Assembly: GCA_014773175.1 (NCBI GenBank)
Contig: VXCM01000257.1
Coordinates: forward strand, 62,001-126,000
Direction of reading: 5' to 3'
DNA from: Lucifuga dentata
Taxonomy: Eukaryota; Chordata; Actinopteri; Ophidiiformes; Bythitidae
DNA: 64,000 nucleotides
Part shown: piece after piece, positions 1 through 29,993 of the stretch
Layout of the letters: every line of letters starts with the position of its first letter
Numbering within the stretch: the first letter of the stretch is position 1
Translations under genes and position numbers: made by a program
Notes under the pieces: model-generated
The model's database searches: none
Told to the model about the DNA's origin: nothing
What the model saw: only the letters and a program-made list of their open reading frames with translations

Positions 1-4
1 CAGC

Positions 5-8
<4 letters not shown>

Positions 9-46
<38 letters not shown>
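9..46. repeat. (CT)n microsatellite
   Basis: A perfect CT dinucleotide run of 38 bases. The rest of 1-347 shows no open frame that resembles a protein. Confidence 0.95.
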
Positions 47-48
<2 letters not shown>

Positions 49-347
49 TCCATGCTCCATGCCTCCAGGGCCAGCTATGTTGCTGGGCTGATTGGATTGG
101 TGCTACAGCCCAGTGTCTTGACCTTAGTTCAGTCAGTAACCAAAACTGTTATTTGATTCTTAATGTTTTTGCTAGTGGAAACCGTTGATCAATCCCTCTT
201 TTTCTCAGTAAAGGAATTCAGTTTATGGGTTAGAGGTTTAGATCAGTGTATGAGGATGGTAGTGGATGGATGACAGATAGATGAATATACTGTACACCTG
301 TATCTTCCCCTTAAACCCGTACTAATGATTCTATTATTCTCCCGCAG

Positions 348-379
348 ACAGCAATGGAGACGTGACCTCATTGATGTGA
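348..379 (+). CDS. Possible last coding exon of an upstream gene (partial)
   Basis: A strong 3' splice site precedes this segment: a TACTAAT branch-point-like motif near 320, a pyrimidine-rich stretch, and CCCGCAG ending at 347. In one frame (a codon split after its first base) the segment reads D-S-N-G-D-V-T-S-L-M and then stops with TGA at 377-379. An AATAAA lies at 549-554, a suitable distance for a 3' UTR. I do not recognise the C-terminal peptide and cannot name the gene. It could equally be a chance acceptor-like site. The identification rests only on the splice site, stop and poly(A) signal order. Confidence 0.25.
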
Positions 380-3300
380 CAGCTCAGAAGCGATGGTACA
401 CTTGACTGGCAGTGGTGCCATAATGTAGGCCACACTCTATTAATATACATACAACATAGCTACACATGAAGCAGCTGAAAAGCATAAGCCTAAAAGGTGC
501 TACAAAGCGTGAAGCTTTATGCTTTATGCCACAAAAGTGTAAAGCTTAAATAAATATCAGCTCCCTGTAACAAAGTTTCTCCTTGGCTTTTCTTCCATAT
601 GATATAAATTATTAAAATCTCAGCTATACTGTAGCGTTATTTGAAAGCCCCCATGGTAGCTGCTCGCTGTCTAGCTGCCCTAATATTACTTTTACTTATA
701 GATAAGACTTTTATTGTGTGTTACTGTAGGATCATTTTATTGAAAGGTGAAGGAAATTGGCTTGGACAGCAACAGAAGAAGTGAGGCAGCCAGTTTTTCA
801 GACTCGCAACATCTATCACCAAAGGCCTTCCTGAGACTACAAGATATTCCCCACTGTCTCGCTCTCTATTCCTGTCTTTTTGGATCAGAACCATCAATAT
901 AGATCAGTAGCACAACGCAGCACACTATTAGTCTTCAAAAGGCCCATTATTTAATAGTGCACTAGGGAGCTCACCAGGTCGCTGATGAAAGGGGAAATGA
1001 AATGAGTGGTGCACGTGGAGCCCTGTCTTCATAATGCTAATGGAAAGAGCTGACAAGCTGAATGAACAGGATGGTAGTTTTGATTAAAGATGAATTGTAA
1101 TAGAACAAAACAACGAATAGTGGCAAAAGAGACTAAAGAAACCATCAAGCTGCATTTTATAGCTGATTTTAATGCTATAATCCTTATTGATTTCTTTGGT
1201 GTAAGTCAGTGAAGATTCAGCTAATTCTTACATATCCCTAACTTTCTTGCCAACTAAAATTAATATTTGAAGGAATGTTTAGTCTGTACTTTATTGTTCC
1301 TCATGTTTACAGCCTCACATTTGGGAATTCTGAAGTGATCCAGCTGCCGTCTTCAAACTTAAATCAAGCTCACCTCAAATCATCCAAATATTCACACATG
1401 AATAACATTATTTTCTGCCAAGTTTGCTGCTGGACTGCTTTTGTGCTGATGTCTGTGTCCAACTTGGTTGGCAATGACTGCAAGACAAAAGTAATTGTCG
1501 GAATGCTGAACTGACCCCTGCTGCTGCTACCCAGCACCTCATGTAGTGCAGCTGTATCCGGTGTGTTGCATTCAGCTGGAAGGCTGTGTTTGCATTTGTG
1601 TGTGTGTGTGTGCGCGTGGAGAACAGGGACAGATTGGGGACAAGATGTCAATAGCAACCAACTGGTCCTTTCTTAAATAAAAACTGCTGTTCAGTCAGTT
1701 AACAAGGCTTCTGCTAGAATCTGGTTACCAATTGTCTACAACTTCACTTGCCTATCATATTAAGGGGATGGATTGTGTGTGTATGTGTATGCGTATCTGT
1801 GCATGCAGGCAGTGTGTGCTCAAGTGTTTGTAATTACATTAACAGAGTGCAATAGGGCACTCGGTTCAGTCTTCATTTATTGGCGCAGACAGCTAAAGGA
1901 TAAGAATTTATCAGGTTTGTCATGACTGAGACCTTTAACCTGTCAATACTGTGTCATTTAGGAGGACTGATTCTGCATGTGGGGATTTTTGTAAGAACTT
2001 TGTTTGCTAGTGGAAACTGTCTTACATCCCCATCCAGCTTGATCTGCCCTGGTTTGGCCCAGCATGGCTAATCGGGTTTATAGCTGTTTGCTGCGCAGCT
2101 GGTTGCACAGACACAGTGCCAGCCCAACACCACCTCTCAATCCCTGAGAGAGTGGGTGCAGATTATTTTTATGAACTGCATGTGTGCACATAACAGGTGA
2201 CAGGATTGAGTAAGACTGTTTTGCCCTCAACCGAGGGGAAAATGAGCAGAGAGGGAGACAGAAGTGGAATAGTCTCAAAGAGATGAGAAATAGAAATTAA
2301 AACAGAGGGAGTTGGACGCTCTTTATTATCTAACAACATTTTATACAAATATATTCCATGTACAGTTAAGATGGAGGCAAGAGGAGACATAGAAAGAGGT
2401 AACAGGAAGTGAGAAAAGCAGAAAAAAGAGCGAAAGGCCAGACTGGCTGCAAGCATTGCTGATGAGTTGTTCGGACAGCTTGGGGACTTAAGGACACAAC
2501 ACTGGTGGACAGTATTCACGATTACTATTGATTCAGAAGCAGATTAGGAGCAGAGTCATCACCAGCACACAGGCTTTACTGTCTTGGATTTGAAACTGGG
2601 ATCAAATGAAATGCTGTCGCATCATTAGGAAGCAATCTCTTCATTTAAAACACAGCTCCATCCAGCAGGGAAGAAGAAGAAATAAGACATGGCAAGTGGT
2701 AACAATGCTGTATATAGGTCTGCTTTTTTATTTATTTAATGACTGACCATACATCAATGTCTGTGGCCTGGCTATGTTTGCTCTCGTTGGAGAAATGCTG
2801 CATTGATCAGCTTTTTCTCCCCTCCTGGTGAGCATACTCCTTTACAGCACACTGTAGTTACTTTTCTTCTTTCTTTTCTTCTGCTGCAGTTCTATTCTCT
2901 CATTCCTTTGCTGCTGCCCTCTTCACCCTCTTTAGAATTCTCCCCTTTCCTCCCCTTCTGAGCCCCCCTCTAATATCCTGTCCTTTCTCTCTTTTCTTTG
3001 CCTTGACCAATTCTTTTTTTTACCCTTTCTCTATCCCTTCCCCTTTTCTCAGCCCCTCGCACTCCCCTCCTCTCCCTGCAACCCCCATACATCTTTTCTT
3101 GTGTCTTTCACTTTTTCTGTGCTCTGCTCTTCTTGTTGCCTGTGTTGGCGAAGTGGCAGAAGGAGGCAGTCGGAGGCCGAGCTAGCTGCATTAGCCCTAT
3201 GCATTATTCATGTGCCCTGCAGTCTGTGTGGGTCCAGGTCTTCTGCTAGCTTTTCTCTGGGACACATGGGCCTTGTGAAAGAGCTCTGTGTGCAGGACAC

Positions 3301-3777
3301 AGGGCCTGATGGAAGAGCTGCACAGATGGGACTATCAATGTCTTTATTTCTGCTCCCTCTCTTAGAATAAAGCCTCGAGAGCGAGAGTTTATTTCACAGA
3401 TCAACATTCAAGTGCAAAAAAGGTGTTTCCCTTTGACAAGATCAAGAATGTTTATTCAGTGTCTTTCCTCATAGAGCATTCCCCACGTCTGTTTTTCTCC
3501 CCAGCCAGAAGCTGGCAAAGGTTTCAGCCATATCTGCCCCAATGTTCATACGAAAAAGTTGTCCTCTTTTATTATTGGCCAGGATCTTTTTCTGTCTGCC
3601 AGCCTTTTTTTTTTCACAACCACATCAGGATTCACAGGCTGTCCTCTTTGCTTTTAGAGCGTGCCCAGTACGAACTGTTAACTGAACTGGGTGGTATGAA
3701 ATTTTAATTTAGACAACAGACAGAGATGAAATGCTTTATCTCCATATCATCATGTGCTTTTGAGATAGTGGAGGAGG

Positions 3778-3818
<41 letters not shown>

Positions 3819-4141
3819 TGAGCGAGCCTTGGGGACCAGAAGAGGGGCCTGTTGGAAAACCACAACCACATAGCTGGTTTGGACTCACATCTGCTTTGCT
3901 TGACATACTTACACATTCACCCTGAAAATATCAACAACTGGAGTGTAGTTCTGTTGCCTGTGAAAAGGTTCAAAGCTAAGACAGACAGCTGCAAAGAGGT
4001 TGTAAGAATAGCAAAGAAGCAGGAAATCTGAACTTCATAATCAGGCAGATCATTTCAAATTCTAAATATAAACTTGCCACGTGGTTATACATCTTGTTTA
4101 TGAATTTTGACAGATTTCCCTGACAGCATTTCTCTGCACAG
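380..4141. other. No gene seen
   Basis: This stretch holds scattered short open frames, none resembling a known family and none with a convincing exon structure. It contains TG runs near 1598 and a pyrimidine-rich stretch at about 2860-3130. AATAAA at 549-554 may end the transcript of the putative exon at 348. It is probably intergenic DNA or part of a long first intron of frmpd1. Confidence 0.6.
3781..3812. repeat. (AG)n microsatellite
   Basis: A perfect AG run of 32 bases, continuing imperfectly to about 3826. Confidence 0.95.
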
Positions 4142-4359
4142 GTGGCCGTACCAGATTGGGATTGGCACTGATGATCGCAAGGACCCCCCTCCACCGCTTT
4201 TCAGCCAATCCTGGAGGGGCTGTGGAGCTGATGTCTCGGAGGGCAAGAGGGTATTTGTGTTCTGGAGTCCTGAAGAGACAAGNGGGCTGTGGAGCTGATG
4301 TCTCGGAGGGCAAGAGGGTATTTGTGTTCTGGAGTCCTGAAGAGACAAGCCACATCCCG
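4142..4359 (+). other. Candidate upstream (5' UTR) exon, possibly of frmpd1
   Basis: The segment is bounded by an acceptor (TTTCTCTGCACAG ending at 4141) and a consensus donor (GTGAGT at 4360). The first frmpd1 coding exon has its own acceptor only four bases before its ATG, so at least one upstream non-coding exon must exist, and this is the best candidate seen. With the assembly duplication removed it would be about 151 nt. Two frames stay open through it, but neither resembles a known protein. It could also belong to another gene. Confidence 0.3.
4217..4349. other. Assembly join: 66-bp duplication flanking a single N
   Basis: Bases 4217-4282 and 4284-4349 are identical, separated by one N at 4283. 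This is the pattern of two contigs placed end to end without merging their overlap. It is probably not a biological repeat. Confidence 0.9.
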
Positions 4360-4769
4360 GTGAGTCACTTTCTGCTTCAAATGTGAGAGACTGTGCCTCT
4401 CTTATGAGGGCAATATCTAAGCCCTGCAAATTGAGTTGGTTTGATTGTCCCAAGAACAGGATGCATATTAAAGGGTTTTCTTCCAGAGATCTTGCAATTA
4501 TTTTGAGTCAGCATAAGTATTTAATACACATATTTTGTGCAACTGCATTTTTTGTTTGGAGGATTAAACATTTAATATGCACGCTGTGTTTTGTGTTCTC
4601 ATAGTTAACTAATAGTCTAGTTTTATTAAAGTTATAAAAGTGGGGGGGTTAAAGAGTCAGGATAGTGAGGCCCCTCTCCAAGTTTCTTGGACGTGCATAT
4701 CTAAAAATGCTTGGCTGCTGCTGTCCACAGAAACTGTCATTGGAGACGACTACCTGACTATGGAAGGAC

Positions 4770-4817
<48 letters not shown>

Positions 4818-6756
4818 ACAGAAAGAAGAGACTGTCACATGACTCAGCATTGATTGCAGCATACAACACAGACACACACTCACATGATTACTCCTGCATA
4901 TATATGCGCTCTCAATGCAACAACATGTCACATAAAAACTCGATTAGGAGTCCAAACAAGTTTCACGATCCATATGCAGTTGATTGTGCGTCCGTTCCTC
5001 TGTCCCTTGGTGATGGAGAGGGTGGGGGCATCAATAATCACGGCATGTTATTAGCAGTCACTTCCCCGTGTGCGGCTGTCAGCTACCAAGCCTCACTCAT
5101 CCTTCTTCATCCACATCAATCTGCCTCAAACCGGATCAGCGCGAGGTGCTAAAATGAACCCTGACTAGTGTGGTCCCATGCAGAAACAGGGCCTTTAATC
5201 CTCTTAAGGACAGACCTACTGTACACTGTATGTCACTGGCTAGTGCTGAGGGGTCAAGTTATTGCTGGCCTGCAACCAGTTACTTCAACAGAAATACTCA
5301 TCACACTAGTACTTGAATGTTTTATTGATTGCAATGCAGTGTTTATTGTTTCCACATAACAAATGACCTTAAGTAGGCAATTGAGCTGTAATGACTGTAC
5401 ACTCTTCATTTATTGGACCAAGACGTGTTAAATGCCTCAAACAACTGTGGCTGAAAGCCAGGAAGATGATGTGCTTCACGTAAGTCTTGGCTTGCAGAAG
5501 TTTCCTCCATATTTCAGGAAGCTGATCAAACTAAGCTGTCGGCAGGCCAAAGTATGGATTATTAGGCTTCAGGAGCACATTCATCATTGTTAGCCATATT
5601 GATCAGGTCTAGGTTGCAGTACTGTTCTCGTTCTTGCCAAAGTTTTCCTCTTTTCCCTACTACACAACCATGCAGAGCAGGTGAAGTATACTACAGTACA
5701 AAGCAAAGGTAAAAACTACCTGAGATAGTAGATCAGGTATACCTTAGTTACGTCAAATATAAAACACATTGAAATATGATTCTGCAGCACCTCTCCATCC
5801 TCTCAAATGGTTGCATTCATTCATCTAACACGTCTGATTGAACACATCTAACAGAAACACAAGTATGAATAATGCAGCGCCCCTGATGACCATCACTATA
5901 TTTGTAGCTGCAGGATAAAACCTGTCAAGGTATTATCAGAGGATATGCTTCAATGCCAGCGTATTGATTGTCCAACAGAAAGGAAACTCTATTTAGAGGA
6001 GTTGAAGTTGTCGTGTTTGTTTGGAGATTCATCACTTACAGCTTTGCTTCCCTGAGCCTTGACTGAACTTTCCATCCTTCCTTGTATCCCACGCCTTCTT
6101 AGAAACATAGATAAACATTAAGATTGTAGCATATTTATGTTCTTTATGAATCTTGTTATTGTGTGATGTGCAATTATTTTAATGCCACTTTTTGCCGTGT
6201 TGTTGTGCAAGTAAAGATGTTTTTGATTATTGATAAATCAGTTGATTATTTTGTTGATTAATCTATTATCAATTTCAGTTAAAAAAAAATCCAAATTTGT
6301 TCATTTTACAACAATATGAGAAGCTGGAACTTAATTTTTTTTTTTTTAGCAAGAAAAGCCTTAAAGCAAATAGTCATTAAAATAGTCACAATTTTCTATT
6401 GATCAACAGGACTAGTTGTCAAAAACAACATTTAGTTGCACATGGGTAACATGTTGCTGTTCGTGCTGAATACACTCCACCCCTCTCTTTCTTTCTTTCA
6501 CTCTGTTTTTCTGATTATTCATTGTATTCAATGCGTGCTGCATGCTCTGCATAGAAAAACAGCACAGACGAAATTTAGCTGGAGCACAATTCAAACACTG
6601 AATGCGCTGTTAAAGAAGGCAGAGCTAAACACTAAACTGTGTTTTCCTCCTTCCAAACCTCATCACCTTCTCTCCTCCATCTTCCACTCTCTGTGTTTTG
6701 CATCTTCTTCTGTAACTCATATCCTTTCCCCTCTTCTTTTGTCTCTCTTCAGTTAA
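4360..6756. other. Presumed frmpd1 first intron; no gene seen
   Basis: The stretch is AT-rich with no protein-like open frame. It includes a GA microsatellite at 4773-4814 and ends in the pyrimidine-rich acceptor TCTCTCTTCAG (ending at 6752) of the first frmpd1 coding exon. Confidence 0.5.
4773..4814. repeat. (GA)n microsatellite
   Basis: A perfect GA run of 42 bases. Confidence 0.95.
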
Positions 6757-23149
<16,393 letters not shown>

Positions 23150-23290
23150 CCTTTGACCTTTTACCCCCAAACATCCTATTGACTCTAGGAATGAGAAAAG
23201 AGGAAACGGTACGGAGCGAGCTGGTGTGTAACCTCTGTGTTCGTGTAGAGTAAGTGCCATGCACAGCACACAGACACAAACCCATATTAC

Positions 23291-23293
<3 letters not shown>

Positions 23294-23343
<50 letters not shown>
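23294..23343. repeat. (CA)n microsatellite in the frmpd1 3' UTR
   Basis: A perfect CA run starting about 145 bases after the frmpd1 stop codon. Confidence 0.95.
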
Positions 23344-23345
<2 letters not shown>

Positions 23346-23842
23346 AACAAACTTCTAAATGAAGAGAAGAAACTTTGTTGCTTGGCCTCTTCTTGGACGC
23401 ATATGGACTATGCATTTGTACATAGGAATTTTATAATTATCTTATAATTCTTTTATTTTATGATACAATTGTGTATGTAAGGATTGAATTATCCATGTAT
23501 GTATTTATGTATTTATTTTTACAATATTTGCACCATGGTCTGTGATGTGCAGTTCTTTGGTGGAAAAACCTATGGATGTCACTGGAATTTTTTATTTTTC
23601 CTTTTCTTTGAGACAGTATTATGTATAATCTTTTGCTGCTTTAAAGGGTCCTCCACTTCACAAGGTGTAATCTGTAAATTGTCATTTTTCAAGTTTAGCA
23701 CTGAATACAGTTTACTGAGAATATACAGACAAAACATTATTTAATCTTGTTTGCAAAAGAATTAAGTGAGATTTTATATGTGCAGGGATAGCATCTTTTC
23801 AAGGATTTGGTTATAAATTTCTCAATGCTACAGTTGCATATA

Positions 23843-24203
23843 CAGTGGGGTCCAAAAGTCACTTAGAAAATCTGTGATGCTTTCCATGTATGTAAATCTG
23901 GAATAATCAGTCTGACATGACAAGGAACATTGTCAAATTATGCTGGGATAACTTGGCTCATCAGGTTTTGCACAAACTTGTGGAGTCCATGCCAGCTGGA
24001 GTGCATGCTGTCATTAAAGCAAAAAGGGGGCATACCAAATACTAAGTTATTCTGAATTCATGTACATTTTTCAAAGAATTCAACTTTTCACTCAAATTGT
24101 TAAGATGATATTATCATTTGTAATGAAAAATCTTGTATTAAATTCAAAAAGAATGCAGAATAGAAGCAGTTTCACAGTGATTTCAGACTTTTGGACCCCA
24201 CTG
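23843..24203. mobile_element. Short Tc1/mariner-type inverted-repeat element, copy B1
   Basis: Starts CAGTGGGGTCCAAAAGTC and ends with the inverse GACTTTTGGACCCCACTG, flanked by TA on both sides (23841-23842 and 24204-24205), the Tc1/mariner target duplication. At 361 bp it is too short to code for a transposase. Confidence 0.88.
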
Positions 24204-25394
24204 TACATGGGATTCAAAACTACCATTAAGAAGCAGGGAGAGCACTTTTGACTGTTACAGATTGCACCTTTTTAAGATACATTATCCCTGTGTAAAGCAT
24301 ATTTTTACCCACCTCTAGTCCTGACTGACTGAGTGAATGCATCTAGAAAAGCCACCAATTACTCAAAACATATGCAGTACTATACATTAATCATCCAAAG
24401 GACACTATATATATTTTCCTGGATTGTGTGGGTAGGACCTAGGGAGCAAAACAGAGAGGAACTTATATAAGTAGTTTTGCAAAAAATTTTGACAAGGCAC
24501 AAGGGTGACTGTTAAACTCTCTCCAGATGTAGCAAAGATCCAAAGTCTTAAAACACTGAGCCACAACTGTTCCCCACTATGGTTTCCTCTTCAGGCATAC
24601 CAACACACAAAAACACATCCTGACTGAAAGACTGACTGCTGTATGATGGTGTCAGAACTGTAGATATACATGTATCTGTGTCCTCGTCCTTCTCTACCTT
24701 AGTTGATGGCTATGCAAATAGAAACATGTCACACCCACATACCATACTTGTGTTTTGTTATGCTAACATTAAAAACAACAATAGCAGCATTATGTTTGTC
24801 TTGTTTGGAATGTTGGCCGTTGTCTTGATTTGGGAAAATCTACTGCATTATGGATCGCAGCATTCTGCAAAGTTGCATGGCATTAACATTTGTCAATGTA
24901 AAGACTCCTGTCTATACTCGTGTCTGGATTGTCAGTAAAAGGATTACATTGCTCAGTGGGTTTGCTGATGTACAGTGTCCACTAATCAACTCGTCTACAT
25001 CACATGATGCCGGCTCATTTGATGAGGCGTACGGTTCTGGGGAATTTGCTGTAAGCTACCTTTGACAACAGGAAAATGATCAAGCCAAATCACTCTGCAG
25101 TTGCTTATACAGTTTTAGGATTTGTTGAGATAAAGGTTACTTAAGTGTTCAGGGGCAAAATTGTGTAAACTACTCAAAACAATTAAAGGAACATGTTTTC
25201 ATCATGGCCTTTTAGGTTAGCCACAGGTAAAACAAATATGAAACTCATTGCAAGTATGGGCAGTTGTTTTCCCAATAATATTAAATGATGTAGTGGCTAC
25301 AGGTGTGCCCATCCACCTCTATAAAAGCTACTTAATGATTGTCCTCCTCTGTTTTGTCAAAAATCCCATAGGTTAGCTGACTGTCTTTGGGCAA

Positions 25395-25542
25395 AACATT
25401 AAATTTAAAGGGGGTTGTATCGCCTGAACGTTTGGTTTCGAAAGATTAAGAGGATTTTATAAAATAGTTGGCAGTAGTGCAATGTGTAAGAGGTAGTTTT
25501 TATTGGGCTCAAACATGCAAAACCACCAGTATGGTCCTTTAA
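25395..25542 (+). mobile_element. Family A element, right-end fragment A3
   Basis: Only the right part is recognisable (GGTTGTATCGCCTGAAC to ATGGTCCTTTAA). The left end is missing. Confidence 0.7.
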
Positions 25543-27235
25543 CTGAAGTTGAGTTTGCCAGGGCCATGTAATTATTCAAAGATGGCAGTACACAGCACAA
25601 CGTGGCAACACATTTTGCTGTATCAACCATCTTAGAGATGCTTTCAGGAAGACAGTTTGTACATTAAGACCAGATCAAGATCATATTAGCATGATGAATA
25701 CTACTACATAGCAGGCGGACCAGTGTGCACCTGTATTTTTCTCGGATGAGACCAGAGTTATTGTTTCAATGAAGAGATGTTTAAGGGTCTGGAGATTCTG
25801 AGAAGAATGATATTCAGACAGCAACATTGTTGATTTAAGAAGGTGGTTCATTTATGCTAAGAGCAGATGCCTGTCTGGATGGGCGTAGAGAACTTATCTT
25901 GACAGCTGGTGTACAGAGATGAGAAACTGGAGCCTGTGGTGAGGCCATTTGCTCCTGTCCTTATACTACTCAAGTCTCCATGAACTTCCTTGAGGAGGAG
26001 TGAATCAACACAGTGCCCTGGCCAGCAAGATCTCCTTTTCTTAATCCAATAGAGCATCATGGGACATTTGCCAGATCAGTCTGGGCTGGACAGTGTCGAG
26101 ACACTCACAAAGCCATTTGTTCAGGATTGGACAAACATCCCCAAGTACACAATAAGTCACTTAAGTATGAGCATGTTATAGTGTTGTCATGAGTGTATAC
26201 ACACATCTGGAGGACATAGTTAGCTATTGATCAGTAAGCCCTAACGTTATTAAAACTTGGAACATTGTACAAAGTGGGCCATTTTGGTCATTTATGTGAT
26301 GCCAATAGACCACCATGCCAGTAACATTAACATTCATTCTTATTTGGACTGATTTATCTTTAATGGACCTATAGAGTGTTGGGGTTTAGATACTATATAA
26401 ATGGCAATATCTCAGTATACCCTTTGTTCCTTTAATTATTTGAGTAGTGCATTTAATCTTCCAAATAGATGACTTAGAGAAAGGTGATTATGCCGTGGGA
26501 AGGTGATTCTCTTGAGATTTCAGAGCTTCCAGTTACCATGGATGTAGCGTCCAGTTGATGACTCCATCATAGCATTGTAAAATCAAGACATCAGGAGCAT
26601 CTCTTCTTCATCAAGCAGGTCTGCATAGTAAAGAATGCCCGTGTCATCTGTATGTTTTTTCTGTATGGCAGAATATTAACAATATTTCATATTCATGAGG
26701 ACATTGTGTTACATGAGAATTCACTTTTCCATATCCCCTGTACATTAACTTTGACATACCACGAAATGTATTGTTTGGGAATAAATTACACATTGATCTT
26801 CTGATGTTGGATGTCTGGATATTTTGTTTTTTGTCTACTTGTATCCTGAATTGTGCCATTGGAACCCCACTGAATAGCATTTCTTATCAACTCACTTAAC
26901 AGTTAGCCCACTCACTACATCAGCTGACATTAAATCAAAAGCTACCAATCTGGCCTAACATTGAACACGATTGTGTATACATGTGGAATTTGGGCCTATT
27001 TCTTTCACTTTGTACCCTAAATTATTCTAAACTGACAGAAAAAGTGACAGCCAAGCTGAGTTAAAAGCAAGGTTTCTAGTTCTTTTGTTGAGATACATTC
27101 TCGTGGGCCTGCATATAAAAATTGAATATTGCATCTAGGATGGTCGTCAAAATGACATGGTATGGTGAAAAGAAATGCACTTGAACTCAGGAGGCATTGC
27201 AACAGCAGCCACAATCCAAAGTGTCCAGATTGCCC

Positions 27236-28089
27236 TTAAAGGACAATATGATTTTGCATGTTTAAGACCAATAAATAGTACCTGCATACACATTGTTACT
27301 GACAACCAATTTTCAAAACATAAAACCGTGATTGCATTTTCCTGTTATTTTGCCAAATCTCCTAATCTTTCAAAATCAAATGTTCAGGTAATACACTCAA
27401 CTTAAAATTTAATGTTTCACCTGCTAACACATACGTATGACCAAATGTAGATTGGTCGGTGTTTATAATTTCTCAAAAACGTTCTTCTCTTGGGACTATA
27501 TTCCCTGGCAGGGAGACATACATTTTCTTCTGTGTAGCTCTGTGTTGGACCGGTTAAAATATTTAATAGACATTTTGTTCACTGATGGATTACTGTTTCA
27601 AGTCTCTACATTTAATCTGTATAGCGTATAGGAATGAATTGAAACCAATGGAAGTCTGGAAAGTGGGAAAAACAAATCTAAAATGTACAGCTAATGTATT
27701 GTGTATGCAGGATGTACAGTGGGGTCCAAAAGTCTGAGACCACTGTGAAAATGCTTCTATTTTGCATTGTTTTTTGAATTTAATACATTTTTCATTACAA
27801 ATGATCTTAACAATTTGAGCGAAAAGTTGAATCTTTGAAAAATGTACATGAACTTAAAAATATCTTAGTATTTGGTATGCCCCCCTTTTGCTTTAATGAC
27901 AGCATGCACTCCAGATGAGCCAAGCATGATTTGACAATGTTCCAAAGAGCTTCTTGTGATGTCAGACTTTCTGATTATTTCCAGATTTACATGGAAAACA
28001 TGACTGATTTTCTATGTAGTCTCAAACTTTTGGACCCCACTTTATATATAATGGGATCAAACATGCAAAACCACTGGAATGGTCCTTAA
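27236..28089 (-). mobile_element. Family A element, copy A4 (inverted, interrupted)
   Basis: Starts TTAAAGGACAATATG and ends AATGGTCCTTAA. The internal sequence is the reverse complement of A1 and A2, so it lies in the opposite orientation. A Tc1-type element (27717-28042) has inserted inside it. Confidence 0.78.
27717..28042. mobile_element. Short Tc1/mariner-type element, copy B2, nested in A4
   Basis: Starts CAGTGGGGTCCAAAAGTC and ends CTTTTGGACCCCAC plus two decayed bases, flanked by TA. Internal sequence (GGTATGCCCCCCTTTTGC) is the reverse complement of B1. Confidence 0.85.
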
Positions 28090-29577
28090 TGTGACCATTA
28101 TTTGCAGAGTTGACACAGTAATCGAGAAAGTACTACATTTCCCTGTCATACTACACATAGGAGAAACAGGAGACAGAAGTGTAGAACCACAAGGAGCATT
28201 TCAGCGTTTGCTTCATCATGATCACACTGACTGTGTGTAGCTGGACTATAACACATCACTGCGGTGGTGCTGCTGCTTTTGTGGTTGATTGTGATTGATT
28301 ATGAGGATTACAGTGAATGCTTGGGTAGGACAGGTAGTTAAGACATATTGAATAAGGCATGACTCACAGAAAGGAGAACTTGCACAGAGGTCACAAGGCA
28401 CACAGAGGCCATTCAGTTTCATAATACACATGGGTGTCTTTATAACAAAGGCACATTATTTGCTCTCATTTTTGTTTGCTGAATCAGTCTTATTTTCTGT
28501 TTTATTAAATTTGACACGTGATAATTTTATACAAACAAAAACAGAACACAGTCACTGTCAACACTTTAATGTATTGATTTTCAAAAGTTCATTGGGTTGC
28601 AGTAATTAGACATTCAGTGATTAGTGGCTTGTGCTTCAGGAAAACAGCGCTGTTCATTGGACTTTTCAAAACAAATTTGATTCAAACCTACTTTCAATTA
28701 GGAAACCCAAGAAAATCCTGCAAACATTTCATCAAACAGCACATTTTGGAGAATGAAAATCAAAAGACTTGAAGACAGAAATAGGACAATTGGTCCACTT
28801 GAATGGCAGCTTGAACTTTTTGTGCCACTGAACATTACACTCCGCCTATCATCTTTCTCTGCGTCTAAGTAGCATGCCTTTCCTTTCTGGACTGTCATAC
28901 CCATCAGGAGCCACGACATGGCGATTGCATCTACTCAAGCTTGAAATCTGAGCCCATTATGTCAACAGATGTTATAAGCAAAGAGGAGAGCAAGTGTGAA
29001 AGGAGATATACTGTATATGGAAGAGCAAAGGGAGAGAGATACTTATGGTTTCACTGAAATCAACATTTATAAGAAGAAACAAACATCTGGGAACATTTTG
29101 TTTTGTTGTCTAAAAATGAGCAAATACAGTAACAGTGCATAGTGAAATTAATTTTAGGTCTTTTTTGTTAAAAATTATTAAAATCAAGTGTGGTTTGTTT
29201 GGGATTGTTTGTTGCAGTAAAAGCCGAAATGAAATGAACCACACTTTTTTTCCCTTGCTTTTGTATAGCCAATTCATTATAAAAAGAGACAGGGTGTAGG
29301 TGTAACTGTATATTTTGCCGACACATATTAATGGGCACTTTTCAAAAACTCAGAAGCTAATAGAACCTGCCAGTAGCACCACAGAAAACAAGGATGAATA
29401 GCTTTTGACACAACACTTGAATATTTGCTGACTGGCATAGATGAATTGTATGTGAAAGGAGAAACTTTTTAAAATAGTCACTTGTGTATGCTAGTCCGTG
29501 CCTCCAAGTACATGCATACTGATACTCAATCTGAATTATTGGTCTTTAGATCACACTGGCATGAAGGCTTGTATGGC

Positions 29578-29993
29578 TTAAAGGACCATATCGGTAATTT
29601 TGCATATTTGAGCCCAATAAATATTTCCTGCATACTGGTTATTTTACTACAGGAAACTGTATTTTACTTTTCGTGTTATTTTACCAGATGACTTAATCAT
29701 TCAAATCAAATGTTCTGATACATCCACCTTAAAATTCAATGGCTTGGGTATTAATATAATAATTAATACAATACAATTAATACATGCGCGATTGTAGAAG
29801 GCACAGTCGTTTTATTTTTTTGATGAATCCAGTCTTGTCCTGGGACTACATTCCCAGAACTGAAACCAATGGCAGTCTGCAAGGTAGGAAAACAATTCTA
29901 CAGTAGTATTGTTGGGAAATGGTTGGGAGCAGTGCAACATGGATACAGACTGTATTTATTGAGACTCAAACATGAAAAATCACCGGAATGGTC
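29578..29993 (-). mobile_element. Family A element, copy A5 (inverted)
   Basis: Starts TTAAAGGACCATATCGG, ends ACCGGAATGGTC. Internal order is inverted relative to A1. The right tip has lost its TTAA and is followed by TGAATAAGTCTGAAT, the same words that follow A1. Confidence 0.75.

Noticed and set aside
4217..4349. Biological tandem duplication
   Set aside because: Exact identity, single N spacer and the same pattern at four other sites point to assembly overlap.
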